64,000 nucleotides of DNA from Rhodonellum sp041748555 (GTDB lineage: Bacteria > Bacteroidota > Bacteroidia > Cytophagales > Cyclobacteriaceae), in assembly GCA_041748555.1 (NCBI GenBank), contig JBGTDA010000021.1:1-64000 (forward strand), in the 5' to 3' direction. Position numbers and translations under genes: made by a program. The notes beneath the pieces are model-generated. The model saw only the letters and a list, made by a program, of their open reading frames with translations, had not been told where the DNA came from and did not search any database. Shown here in pieces: positions 8,817 to 17,460 of the stretch (position 1 is the first letter of the stretch; every line of letters begins with the position of its first letter).

Positions 8817-9325
8817 ATGTTAGATTCGCTTATCACCTCCAAAACAAGGCTGCGCTTATTGATAAAATTCTTTATCAACGAAAACAACCACAGCCATCTT
8901 CGCGGATTGGCAGATGAATTTGGAGAATCTACCAATGCCATACGAAAAGAGCTGAATAATCTTTCCGAAGCCGGATTCCTGATCAAAAAGCGGATAAAAA
9001 TAAAATCGAATATCAGGCCAATACCCATCATCCCTATTATTCCAACATAAAGGAGATCATAAGAAAATATCTGGGGCTGGATAAATTGTTGGACGCAGTA
9101 TTGGATAGAATGGGTGATGTTTCCAAAGTCATTCTTACGGGAGATTATGCAAGAGGACAGGATAGCGGAACTATTTTGGTAGATATCTTTGGTACCAATC
9201 TTAATGCTTCCTATTTGGAACAATTAAGTTTTAAAATTGAAAAAATAATCAACAGAAAGGTAGTTTTCAGCATCAAATCAGGCAATTCAGATCCGAATGG
9301 ATTGGTTTTGTTTGAAAAGGACTAA
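8817..9325 (+). pseudogene. Winged-helix/nucleotidyltransferase-fold regulator of the polysaccharide locus, split by a -1 frameshift
   Basis: The first frame (from ATG 8817) encodes a winged-helix DNA-binding domain (SLITSKTRLRLLIKFFIN; LRGLADEFGESTNAIRKELNNL; GFLIKK) and then runs into a stop at 9050. The -1 frame continues in family-like sequence (KADKNKIEYQANTHHPYY, EIIRKYLGLDKLLDAVLDRMGDV, then the nucleotidyltransferase-like VILTGDYARGQDSG) to a stop at 9325. The switch lies at codons ATC AAA AAG (8982-8990). One missing A in the A5 run at 8985-8989 explains it, and AAAAAG is also the core of the dnaX-type slippery site, so recoding is possible. Related proteins commonly sit just upstream of export genes in Bacteroidota polysaccharide loci, so a regulatory role is likely. 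Unless recoded, only a truncated 77-residue DNA-binding piece is made. Confidence 0.75.
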
Positions 9326-9480
9326 AAATTTTCTGAGCAAAACCGGATTTATAATCAGTAGCCTAAGCACATTATTGTGACTGAACGGGCGAAGCTGTAA
9401 GTCAGTCCAAATGAAATTCCATCTGTTGAAGAATAGAATTAAAAATTTCTGCGTTAATTCGTAAAATCATCCTTTAAAGA

Positions 9481-12126
9481 ATGGCCGATATAAAATCATC
9501 AATGGATCTGAAGTACGTTATTTGTTCAATATTTTTTATGCTTTTGTACCAGACCTCAGTTGGGCAGTCATTAAATGATATCCAGAATATAAAAGTCGAT
9601 AATCTTTCCGATGCCCAGGTCGAACAGCTTATAAAACGTGCAGAATCTGCCGGAATGAACGAAATGCAGCTGGAAGCCATGGCACGTGAAAGAGGAATGC
9701 CTGCTTCTGAAGTGGCAAAATTAAGGAGCAGGATTGAAGCTCTGAGGCGGGGGACCTCCCAACAAGCAGGTAGCAGACAGGCTGCAGGAACCCAGGAAAG
9801 GCAGGTAGAAGGTTTTGATATTGATGCCGATATCTTTGATTCACTCAGAAAATCCGACCCTTATTTCGATCTTACACCAACCCAAAAGAAGATATTCGGT
9901 TATAAACTGTTTCATAATAGGGACCTCACTTTCAGTCCAAACCTAAATATTCCAACTCCGATGTCTTATACAATAGGAGCAGGAGACCAATTGCTGATTG
10001 ATATCTACGGAGCATCTCAACAATCATATGATGTCCGGGTCAGTCCCGAAGGCAGGATAATGATTCCGAATGTTGGGCCCATCCAAGTTGGAGGTGCATC
10101 AATAGCCGCAGCAAGTTCAAGGATTGAATCCGCCATGAGCAGAATTTATGAAGATCTAAAAGGAAGTAATCCGACTACCTTTTTGCAGATCCGTCTCGGA
10201 AATATCCGCTCCATTTCTGTGTCTATGGTGGGTGAGCTTACCAAGCCAGGGTCTTATACTTTACCATCTTTTGCATCCGTATTCAATGCACTTTTTGCAG
10301 CAGGTGGCCCCAATGAAAACGGTTCATTCAGGTACATTCAGGTATATAGAGATAACAGGCTATTTGCTGAAGTCGACATATATGACTTTTTGGTAAGGGG
10401 AAATCAAAAAAGCAATGTGATTTTGAGAGATGATGATGTCGTCATTGTTCCTCCGATTCGTAACAGAATAGAAATCAGTGGTCCTGTTCGTAGGCCCGGA
10501 TTGTTTGAGATCAAGCCGAATGAAAATGTCCGGGATTTGATACAGTTTGCCGGAGGTTTTTCGAGCCAGGCATATCAAGAAAGGATCACAGTAAAAAGGA
10601 CTTCTTCTTCCCAGCTGCAGGTGGAAGATGTTGATGCTGCGAATTTTTCTACTTTCAGTCCTAGAGATGGAGATGAATTTGTTGTCGGTGAAATCCTCAA
10701 CCGATATGAAAACAGGGTTCAGATTTCAGGTGCAGTATTTCGTCCGGGAGAATTTTCTATTCCTGAGGACGGGATGGGAATTAAAGAATTGATTACAAAA
10801 GCCGAAGGTCTTCGTGGTGATGCGTTTTTGAACAGAGCGATACTCTACAGAACAAAAGAAGATTTGACGTTGGAAGCCGTTTCGGTGGATCTACAAGGTT
10901 TGATGGAAGGCACTGTTCCCGATATAGAACTAAGAAGAGAAGATGTCTTGAGCATTCCAAGCAGATATGACCTGAAGGAAGAATTTTATGTAAAAATCAG
11001 CGGGGAAGTGAATTCTACCGGAGCCTTCGCATACGGAGAAAATATGACCGTCGGTGATTTGGTTTTGAAAGCAGGGGGTTTCAAAGAAGCTGCTTCCAAT
11101 TCCTACATTGAAATCGCAAGGCGGGTCAGGAACGATATCAGTGGAAAAATAGCTGAAATCATCAATCTGGAAATTGATGAAAATCTCAAAATCACTCCGG
11201 AAGATGCACAGCTCAAGCTATTGCCTTTTGACCATGTATTTATCAGAAGAAGCCCTGGTTTCCAAAGGGAAAAAATAGCAAAAGTAGAAGGAGAAGTTTT
11301 CTATCCGGGAGAATTTGCGCTGAGTAATGCCAACGAACGGATATCTGATCTGATCGAACGTTCCGGAGGATTGAATCAATTTGCCTATCCTGAAGGAGCT
11401 ACTCTCATAAGGAGAACTGAATACTATAAAGGAAAAACAGAGGAAGAACTGAAAGAAATGAACCTTAAATCGGTTAGGGAGCGGCTGGACCGGGAAGGAA
11501 TCAGCATCAATGAAGCCGAAGGAATATTATTGGAACGGTTGATCAAAAAAGAAGAAGAGCGGCAATTACAAAGAAGAATAGAGAATGAGAAGTTGAAGGA
11601 GCAAAAATTGATGTCGGATTTTCGGGCTGACCGGCTCCAAGAAATTACATTAGGAGACACCTCATTGATAGATATAGAATTAAAAGAGCAGGAACTGGTT
11701 GGAATTAACCTTCAATATATTCTTAACAATCCCGGATCTTCACAGGACCTTATTTTGCAGGAAGGGGATGTTATCAGCGTTCCAAAGGAACTTCAGACCG
11801 TCAGAATGAGGGGACAGGTTTTATTTCCCACCACTGCCAGATATAATGAACTTCGCGGGTTCAGGTCATATATTTCAAGATCAGGTGGATTTACCGAAAA
11901 TGCCAGAAGGAGTAAATCGTATGTTGTGTATGCCAATGGCGATGTAAAAAGGACCCGTAATTTTCTGTTCTTTAAATTTTATCCATCCATTGAGCCCGGA
12001 GCAGAAATCATTGTTCCCAGAAAGCCTGTCAGAACACCGCTCGGTCCTCAGCAATGGGTAGCCATCGGTTCGGGTTTGGCAACTTTGGGTCTTGTAGTAG
12101 TTCAAATAATAAATCTTTCACAATAA
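9481..12126 (+). CDS. Large polysaccharide export protein with six SLBB repeats (Wza-like outer-membrane family)
   Basis: An 881-residue secreted protein. A signal sequence (CSIFFMLLYQTSVGQS) ends near residue 30. The start may be this ATG or ATG 9502, seven codons later. A Gln/Glu-rich coiled region and DIDADIFDSL follow, then a Poly_export domain (YTIGAGDQLLIDIYG...VSPEGRIMIPNVG, about residues 160-240) and six SLBB units that begin at SVSMVGELTKPGSY, RIEISGPVRRPGLF, RVQISGAVFRPGEF, YVKISGEVNSTGAF, IAKVEGEVFYPGEF and TVRMRGQVLFPTTA. A charged coiled stretch lies between the last two, and a hydrophobic helix closes the C-terminus (about 856-879). Wza itself has two to three SLBB-like domains; this long form is typical of Bacteroidota. 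It should conduct polysaccharide across periplasm and outer membrane. Confidence 0.92.
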   Translation: MADIKSSMDLKYVICSIFFMLLYQTSVGQSLNDIQNIKVDNLSDAQVEQLIKRAESAGMNEMQLEAMARERGMPASEVAKLRSRIEALRRGTSQQAGSRQAAGTQERQVEGFDIDADIFDSLRKSDPYFDLTPTQKKIFGYKLFHNRDLTFSPNLNIPTPMSYTIGAGDQLLIDIYGASQQSYDVRVSPEGRIMIPNVGPIQVGGASIAAASSRIESAMSRIYEDLKGSNPTTFLQIRLGNIRSISVSMVGELTKPGSYTLPSFASVFNALFAAGGPNENGSFRYIQVYRDNRLFAEVDIYDFLVRGNQKSNVILRDDDVVIVPPIRNRIEISGPVRRPGLFEIKPNENVRDLIQFAGGFSSQAYQERITVKRTSSSQLQVEDVDAANFSTFSPRDGDEFVVGEILNRYENRVQISGAVFRPGEFSIPEDGMGIKELITKAEGLRGDAFLNRAILYRTKEDLTLEAVSVDLQGLMEGTVPDIELRREDVLSIPSRYDLKEEFYVKISGEVNSTGAFAYGENMTVGDLVLKAGGFKEAASNSYIEIARRVRNDISGKIAEIINLEIDENLKITPEDAQLKLLPFDHVFIRRSPGFQREKIAKVEGEVFYPGEFALSNANERISDLIERSGGLNQFAYPEGATLIRRTEYYKGKTEEELKEMNLKSVRERLDREGISINEAEGILLERLIKKEEERQLQRRIENEKLKEQKLMSDFRADRLQEITLGDTSLIDIELKEQELVGINLQYILNNPGSSQDLILQEGDVISVPKELQTVRMRGQVLFPTTARYNELRGFRSYISRSGGFTENARRSKSYVVYANGDVKRTRNFLFFKFYPSIEPGAEIIVPRKPVRTPLGPQQWVAIGSGLATLGLVVVQIINLSQ

Positions 12127-12134
12127 TTTTAAAA

Positions 12135-12150
12135 AGGCTTTTCGCAGCCT
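12135..12150 (+). terminator. Weak hairpin between the export gene and ugd
   Basis: AGGCT (12135-12139) pairs with AGCCT (12146-12150) over a six-base loop just after the export-protein stop; a short T-rich stretch follows at about 12161-12167. A five-bp stem is weak, so it may only reduce read-through. Confidence 0.3.
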
Positions 12151-12196
12151 AATTATCAATGTTTTTTAAATAATGAAACAATCAAAATTTTAAACT

Positions 12197-13516
12197 ATGA
12201 AAATAACTGTTGTAGGAACCGGTTATGTAGGACTGGTTTCAGGTGCATGTTTTGCCGATGTAGGAATAGAAGTAGTCTGTGTGGATATCGACCAAAAGAA
12301 GATTGATGGACTGAAAAACGGAATCATGCCGATCTATGAACCGGGATTGGAGGAAATGGTAGTAAGAAACTACAAAAGTGGAAGGCTTCAGTTTTCCACA
12401 CAACTGGGAGAAGCAATTCAAGGATCAGAAGTGGCGTTTGTTGCAGTGGGAACACCTCCAGGTCAGGATGGCTCAGCGGATTTAAAATATGTATTGGCAG
12501 TTTCGGAGGAAATCGGAAGATCAATGTCCGATTATATTGTCGTCGCTACCAAAAGTACAGTTCCCGTCACCACCGGGGAAAAAGTCAGGGCAGCGATACA
12601 GGGAGCTTTGAAGGAAAGAGGTTCCGGTCTTACTTTTGCTGTGGCATCAAATCCTGAATTTTTGAAAGAAGGTGCCGCAATCGAGGATTTTTTGAGACCG
12701 GACAGAATCGTAGTAGGAGTCGATGATGACAGGGCCGAAGAAATTATGAAGAGACTTTATAAGCCTTTTCAGCTCAGCGGTGACAGAATAATCTATATGG
12801 ACATTCCTTCTGCGGAAATGACAAAGTATGCTGCAAATGCCATGCTCGCTACAAAAATTTCTTTTATGAACGACATTGCAAACCTATGTGAATTGGTAGG
12901 GGCAAATGTAAATATGGTCAGGAGGGGAATAGGCTCAGACCCCAGAATCGGCAATAAATTCATATACCCAGGTATCGGTTATGGAGGATCTTGTTTTCCA
13001 AAAGATGTAAAAGCCATCATTAAAACCGGGAAACAATACGGATATGATCTTCGGGTTTTGGAAGCTGTAGAGGAAGTCAACGAAGACCAAAAACATGTCC
13101 TGGTAAATAAAGTGAAACAGTATTTTGGTGATGATTTAAGTGGAAAAACATTTGCAATGTGGGGATTGAGCTTCAAGCCAAATACCGATGATCTTAGAGA
13201 AGCACCTGCTATCGTCATTATTGATGAGCTTATAGCTGCCGGAGCCAAAGTAAAAGCATATGATCCGGTAGCGATGGAAGAAGCAAAAGCCCATTACATT
13301 GGAGATAAGATTACTTATGCCACAGATGCATATGATGCATGTGTGGATGCAGACGCACTGCTTTTGGTAACGGAATGGTCCGAATTCAGGATTCCAAGTT
13401 GGGATGCGCTCGGCAAACTGCTTCAGCAGAAAATTGTCTTTGACGGAAGAAACATATACGACCATAAATACCTGACCGAATTCGGATTCGAGCATTTTGG
13501 TATTGGTGCCGGTTAA
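12197..13516 (+). CDS. ugd: UDP-glucose 6-dehydrogenase
   Basis: Oxidises UDP-glucose to UDP-glucuronate with two NAD+ (cytosol), supplying uronic acid precursors. The 439 residues match the family length. Seen: the Rossmann motif GTGYVG (7-12), VATKSTVPVTTG (117-127), NPEFLKEGAAIEDF (152-165), and the catalytic Cys266 in GIGYGGSCFPKD. The PIYEPGLEEMV segment (45-55) marks the UDP-glucose type, as opposed to the WbpA/TviB type at 35609. It stands 70 bases after the large export gene and precedes a 17-bp inverted repeat. Confidence 0.95.
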   Translation: MKITVVGTGYVGLVSGACFADVGIEVVCVDIDQKKIDGLKNGIMPIYEPGLEEMVVRNYKSGRLQFSTQLGEAIQGSEVAFVAVGTPPGQDGSADLKYVLAVSEEIGRSMSDYIVVATKSTVPVTTGEKVRAAIQGALKERGSGLTFAVASNPEFLKEGAAIEDFLRPDRIVVGVDDDRAEEIMKRLYKPFQLSGDRIIYMDIPSAEMTKYAANAMLATKISFMNDIANLCELVGANVNMVRRGIGSDPRIGNKFIYPGIGYGGSCFPKDVKAIIKTGKQYGYDLRVLEAVEEVNEDQKHVLVNKVKQYFGDDLSGKTFAMWGLSFKPNTDDLREAPAIVIIDELIAAGAKVKAYDPVAMEEAKAHYIGDKITYATDAYDACVDADALLLVTEWSEFRIPSWDALGKLLQQKIVFDGRNIYDHKYLTEFGFEHFGIGAG

Positions 13517-13534
13517 ATTTCCTGAGTTCAATAA

Positions 13535-13584
13535 ATCCTTTCAGGATACCGTTATCATATCCTGATCCGGTATTTTGAAAGGAT
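13535..13584 (+). promoter_or_regulatory. 17-bp inverted repeat between ugd and the Wzz-like gene
   Basis: The arms 13535-13551 and 13568-13584 (left arm begins ATCCTTTCAGG) pair over 17 positions with only two G-U pairs; the loop is 16 bases. It is the strongest hairpin in the window. No T-run follows directly, so it could be a terminator or attenuator, a processing site, or a protein-binding operator. ATG of the next gene is 60 bases downstream. Confidence 0.5.
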
Positions 13585-13643
13585 AATTCATATTAAAGTG
13601 TTTTGCTGATTGAAGAAAATGGGTATAATAAATTGTTCAATAA

Positions 13644-14777
13644 GTGGAAAAAATGAAAAACACAGATAATCATTCCAGATCGGATATTGACATGAATTAT
13701 CTGGAACTCCTCACTTTGATTTTGAGGGAGAAAAGAATGATTCTGTATTTTTCCATTCTAGGTTTGACCATTGGATTGTTGATCGCATATACTACCCCAA
13801 AGGAATATCTGACCACTACTGTTACCTTATCCGAATCTGAAGAATCCAGCCAAAGCTTTGGTCAAATGGGAGCATTGGCGGGCTTTGCAGGTTTAAACAT
13901 GCCACAGCTGGGAGGAACACAATCCTCCATTTCTCCCGAGATGTATCCCGAGATTGTAAGCAGTAAAGATTTTTTGCTCAACTTGATGAAGGAGGAGTTT
14001 TATTTTGAAACAAAAGGTAATTCCATGTCTCTTCAGAATTATTATGTTGAGGAAAGGCCAGGCAATGTTGTTCAAAAATCCATCAATTTTATACTGGGAT
14101 TACCGGTATATATTATCAATCTGTTTGAAAGTGATGAACCTCTTACTCCTCAAGCTGAAAGTGGGGAGGTAGTTGCCGAAGAACCCAATTCAAATAAATA
14201 CAGCAAAGTATCTTCCGCCGAAAATTATACCCTGGGGCAATTAAAAAAAAGGATAACCATCGAAGTCAACAAGAAAGTAATCACTGTTAAGGTTTCTATG
14301 CCGGAACCGCTGATTTCTGCTCAGGTGAATGTTTTGGTGCTTGAGGAACTGATTGATTTTGTCACCGAATACCGAACTGCCAAACAAACTGCAAATGTCT
14401 CCTTTATCAACGAAAGTGTGGAGGAGGCTGAAGAAAAATTTAAGGAAGCACAGAACAATCTGGCAGTTTTCAGAGATCTGAACCAAGGAATTGTTTCTCA
14501 AAGAGCCAAAATAAAAGAAGAGCAACTGCAGTCTGAATTCAATATTGCGTTCAATGTATTCAACACGCTTCGTCAGGAGCTGGAACAATCCAATATTCAG
14601 CTGAAAAGACAGCGACCGGTATTTACAACGCTTGAAAAAGCATCTGTCCCATTGGGGAATTCTAAACCGAACAAACCTCTGATAATTGTTTTTTCATTAT
14701 TTTTGGGTGCGTTTTTTGGATTTATCTTTTTGGTAATGAAAATAGTGATTAACAGCTTGAAATTGGACAATAATTAA
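13644..14777 (+). CDS. Wzz-like polysaccharide co-polymerase (chain-length regulator), no kinase domain
   Basis: Inner-membrane protein of 377 residues with the Wzz layout: a short cytoplasmic N-terminus with YLELLTLILREKR, TM1 at about residues 32-51, a long periplasmic part including coiled-coil helices (about 240-330, ESVEEAEEKFKEAQNNLAVF...), and TM2 at about 347-367 after a Pro-rich lead (ASVPLGNSKPNKP). It ends soon after TM2, so it lacks the ATPase/tyrosine kinase part that the Wzc at 37890 has. The gene starts with ATG at 13644 (a second ATG lies three codons later) and abuts the next gene, whose ATG follows its stop directly. It likely sets chain length for the Wzx/Wzy polymer of this block. 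Confidence 0.85.
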   Translation: MEKMKNTDNHSRSDIDMNYLELLTLILREKRMILYFSILGLTIGLLIAYTTPKEYLTTTVTLSESEESSQSFGQMGALAGFAGLNMPQLGGTQSSISPEMYPEIVSSKDFLLNLMKEEFYFETKGNSMSLQNYYVEERPGNVVQKSINFILGLPVYIINLFESDEPLTPQAESGEVVAEEPNSNKYSKVSSAENYTLGQLKKRITIEVNKKVITVKVSMPEPLISAQVNVLVLEELIDFVTEYRTAKQTANVSFINESVEEAEEKFKEAQNNLAVFRDLNQGIVSQRAKIKEEQLQSEFNIAFNVFNTLRQELEQSNIQLKRQRPVFTTLEKASVPLGNSKPNKPLIIVFSLFLGAFFGFIFLVMKIVINSLKLDNN

Positions 14778-15902
14778 ATGAGTGGAATTCAGATGGTGGA
14801 CCTAAAGTCCCAATATCATAAAATTAAAGATCAGGTAGATCTTGCGATCCAGGAGGTAATCGATAATACCGCTTTCATCAATGGGCCACAAGTAAAGGAA
14901 TTTGCCAATGACTTAGCTGCATTTACAGGAGCAAAACATGTTATTCCCTGTGCCAATGGCACTGATGCATTACAGATTGCCATGATGGCACTTGATTTTA
15001 AGCCAGGGGATGAAGTAATTGTTCCCACTTTCACTTATGTGGCTACTGTTGAAGTGATCGCTCTTTTGGGATTGAAACCTGTTTTCATAGATGTTACTCC
15101 TGATACTTATGAGCTTGATGTCAACCAACTTCGGGAAAAACTTTCCGAAAGAACTGTAGGGATCGTACCTGTTCACCTGTATGGACAGTGCAGCAATATG
15201 GAAGCAATTTTGGCATTTTCTACGGAGCACGGTTTGAAGATTGTAGAGGATACTGCCCAGGCTATAGGAGCAAATTATACTTTTTCAGATGGAAGGAAAG
15301 CTCAGGCAGGGACAATGGGGGATATCGGTACAACTTCTTTTTTCCCTTCCAAAAACCTGGGTTGCTTTGGAGACGGTGGGGCGATGTTTACCAATGATGA
15401 TGATTTGGCGGCCAAACTTCAGATGATTGCCAATCACGGTCAGAAAGAGAAATATTATCACGACAGTATTGGTGTAAATTCAAGATTGGATACGCTTCAA
15501 GCTGCTATTTTGAGGGTCAAATTAAAGCACCTCAATAAATATTCAGACGCAAGAAATGAAGTGGCAAATCGCTATGATGAAGCTTTTGCCAACCACTCCA
15601 ACATCACCATACCTGCTCGGGTTAAGAATTCGACTCATGTTTTCCATCAATATACCATTCAAACCAACGACATAAAGAGGGATGATCTGAAAAAGTTTCT
15701 TGCAGAAAAGGGTGTGCCTTCCATGGTCTATTACCCGGTTGCACTTCATCTGCAAACCGCATATCAGGAATTCGGATTCAAAAAAGGTGATTTTCCTGTT
15801 GCTGAGGATCTTTGTGAGAAGGTGTTGTCCCTTCCAATCCACACGGAAATGAAAGCCGAGGAACAAGCCTTTATCATTGAAACCATAAAAAGTTACTTTT
15901 AA
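14778..15902 (+). CDS. wlbC: DegT/DnrJ/EryC1 aminotransferase, WbpE/WlbC-like (UDP-3-keto-GlcNAcA transaminase)
   Basis: PLP enzyme of 374 residues. Seen: GTDALQIAMMAL (61-72), FTYVATVEVIALLG, EDTAQAIGA (157-165), and the Schiff-base lysine K192 in SFFPSKNLGCFGDGGA. In WbpE/WlbC the reaction is transfer of an amino group from glutamate to C3 of UDP-2-acetamido-2-deoxy-3-keto-D-glucuronate. The specific assignment rests on context: the next two genes are the matching N-acetyltransferase and dehydrogenase in tight succession (one-base gaps). The first-step dehydrogenase is at 35609. As a sequence-only call the family is certain and the substrate probable. Confidence 0.87.
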   Translation: MSGIQMVDLKSQYHKIKDQVDLAIQEVIDNTAFINGPQVKEFANDLAAFTGAKHVIPCANGTDALQIAMMALDFKPGDEVIVPTFTYVATVEVIALLGLKPVFIDVTPDTYELDVNQLREKLSERTVGIVPVHLYGQCSNMEAILAFSTEHGLKIVEDTAQAIGANYTFSDGRKAQAGTMGDIGTTSFFPSKNLGCFGDGGAMFTNDDDLAAKLQMIANHGQKEKYYHDSIGVNSRLDTLQAAILRVKLKHLNKYSDARNEVANRYDEAFANHSNITIPARVKNSTHVFHQYTIQTNDIKRDDLKKFLAEKGVPSMVYYPVALHLQTAYQEFGFKKGDFPVAEDLCEKVLSLPIHTEMKAEEQAFIIETIKSYF

Positions 15903-15903
15903 A

Positions 15904-16476
15904 ATGAAAGAATATTTTGCGCACGAAACTGCTGTGATCGATGAAGGCTGTGAGATTGGTGAAGGAACGAAAATCTGGCACTTTTCTCATATCATGTCCG
16001 GTTGTAAAATCGGCAAACAATGTAACCTAGGTCAAAATGTAGTGGTTTCCTCTCAAGTTGTGTTGGGAAATAATGTAAAGGTTCAGAACAATGTATCCAT
16101 TTATACTGGCGTGACCTGTTCCGATGACGTATTTTTGGGACCTTCAATGGTTTTCACAAACGTCATCAATCCAAGGAGTGCGGTCAACCGAAAATCAGAA
16201 TATGCCGAAACGCATGTTGGGAAGGGAGCGACAATAGGAGCCAATGCAACCATCGTGTGCGGTCACAATATTGGACCCTACGCTTTTGTAGGAGCAGGTG
16301 CGGTGATTACAAAAACAGTCCCGGCATATGCCTTGATGGTAGGGAATCCTGCCAAACAAATCGGCTGGATGAGTGAATATGGTATGAAACTGGAATTTGA
16401 CGAAAGCGGTTTGGCGATTTGTAAGGATAGTAAAGAGCAATATAGATTGGAAAACAATCAGGTGAAAAAAATCTAA
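15904..16476 (+). CDS. wlbB: UDP-2-acetamido-3-amino-2,3-dideoxy-glucuronate N-acetyltransferase, WbpD/WlbB-like
   Basis: A left-handed beta-helix acyltransferase of 190 residues, close to WbpD (about 191). Hexapeptide repeats run from about residue 10 to 150 (IGEGTKIWHFSHI, IGKQCNLGQNVVV, LGNNVKVQNNVSIY). The segment FTNVINPRSAVNRKSEY (about 86-102) is a hallmark of WbpD/WlbB/PglD-like sugar acetyltransferases, and GNPAKQIGWMSEYG closes the domain. It acetylates the 3-amino group with acetyl-CoA to give UDP-GlcNAc3NAcA. One base separates it from the preceding aminotransferase and one from the dehydrogenase that follows. Confidence 0.9.
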   Translation: MKEYFAHETAVIDEGCEIGEGTKIWHFSHIMSGCKIGKQCNLGQNVVVSSQVVLGNNVKVQNNVSIYTGVTCSDDVFLGPSMVFTNVINPRSAVNRKSEYAETHVGKGATIGANATIVCGHNIGPYAFVGAGAVITKTVPAYALMVGNPAKQIGWMSEYGMKLEFDESGLAICKDSKEQYRLENNQVKKI

Positions 16477-16477
16477 T

Positions 16478-17446
16478 ATGAAGAATTTTGCATTGATCGG
16501 CGCGGCAGGCTATATCGCACCGAGACATATGAAGGCAATAAAAGACACCCAGAACAACCTGCTTACCGCATTCGATAAATTCGATAGTGTAGGTGTAATG
16601 GACAGTTATTTTCCGGATGCCGATTTTTTTACGGAATTCGAGCGTTTTGACAGACACGTTGAAAAACTAAAAAGAAGCGACCAGAAAATTAATTATGTGA
16701 GTATCTGCTCGCCCAATTATCTGCACGATTCCCATATCAGATTTGGATTACGGGTGGGGGCAGATGTCATCTGCGAAAAACCTTTGGTTCTAAATCCATG
16801 GAATATTGATGCACTTAAAACTGTGGAAGAAGAACATGGGCAAAAAGTATATAACATACTTCAACTTAGGGTACATAATTCTATCATTGCATTGAAAAAG
16901 AAAATAGAGGCTGGACCAAAGGACAAGATTTATGACATTGATCTGGCCTATATCACCTCTCGTGGCCATTGGTACTATTCCAGTTGGAAAGGTGATTTAA
17001 GTAAATCCGGAGGCATTGCTACCAACATCGGTGTTCATTTTTATGATATGTTGACGTGGGTATTTGGAGAGGTGAAACAGAATATTGTGCATGTCCATAC
17101 CCATGATCGTGCATCGGGTTATTTTGAACTAGAAAATGCCCGGGTTAGATGGTTTTTGAGTATAAACCCTGATACTTTACCTGAAGATGTTAAGGCAAAA
17201 GGAGGTAGAACTTACAGATCTTTACAAATGGAAGGTCAGGAAATTGAGTTCAGTGAAGGCTTTACCGAATTACATACAAAAAGTTATCAGCATATTCTTG
17301 ATGGCAATGGTTTTGGTTTGGAAGAAGCAAGGAGATCCATTCAGATAGTACATGATATCAGGCATATGGAACCTATTGGATTAAAAGGTGATTATCATCC
17401 CCTTGCAAATGCTCCCTTTAGCAGCCATCCGTTTTCACTCAAATAA
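16478..17446 (+). CDS. wlbA: UDP-N-acetyl-2-amino-2-deoxyglucuronate 3-dehydrogenase, WbpB/WlbA-like (Gfo/Idh/MocA family)
   Basis: NAD-dependent oxidoreductase of 322 residues that oxidises C3 of UDP-GlcNAcA to the 3-keto sugar used by the aminotransferase. Seen: the WbpB/WlbA N-terminal hallmark LIGAAGYIAPRHMKAI (6-21), SICSPNYLHDSHIR, the Gfo/Idh catalytic EKP (100-102), and the family-specific SRGHWYYSSWKGD with GGIATNIGVHFYDML (His in the catalytic region). Together with wlbB and wlbC it makes a three-gene set with near-zero spacing. Confidence 0.92.
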   Translation: MKNFALIGAAGYIAPRHMKAIKDTQNNLLTAFDKFDSVGVMDSYFPDADFFTEFERFDRHVEKLKRSDQKINYVSICSPNYLHDSHIRFGLRVGADVICEKPLVLNPWNIDALKTVEEEHGQKVYNILQLRVHNSIIALKKKIEAGPKDKIYDIDLAYITSRGHWYYSSWKGDLSKSGGIATNIGVHFYDMLTWVFGEVKQNIVHVHTHDRASGYFELENARVRWFLSINPDTLPEDVKAKGGRTYRSLQMEGQEIEFSEGFTELHTKSYQHILDGNGFGLEEARRSIQIVHDIRHMEPIGLKGDYHPLANAPFSSHPFSLK

Positions 17447-17460
17447 TTAAAAAATCCTAA

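Noticed and set aside
8735..9223. A 162-codon open frame on the minus strand opposite the regulator
   Set aside because: It is antisense to clearly conserved wHTH and nucleotidyltransferase-like sequence and has no family look; its length is a by-product of the other strand.
8817..9325. Two separate small genes (8817-9050 and 9086-9325)
   Set aside because: The -1 frame is continuous with family-like sequence from 8988 on, through KADKNKIEYQANTHHPYY, so the two parts are one gene with a frameshift.
13136..13531. A 131-codon minus-strand open frame inside ugd
   Set aside because: Fully antisense to a well-conserved enzyme.
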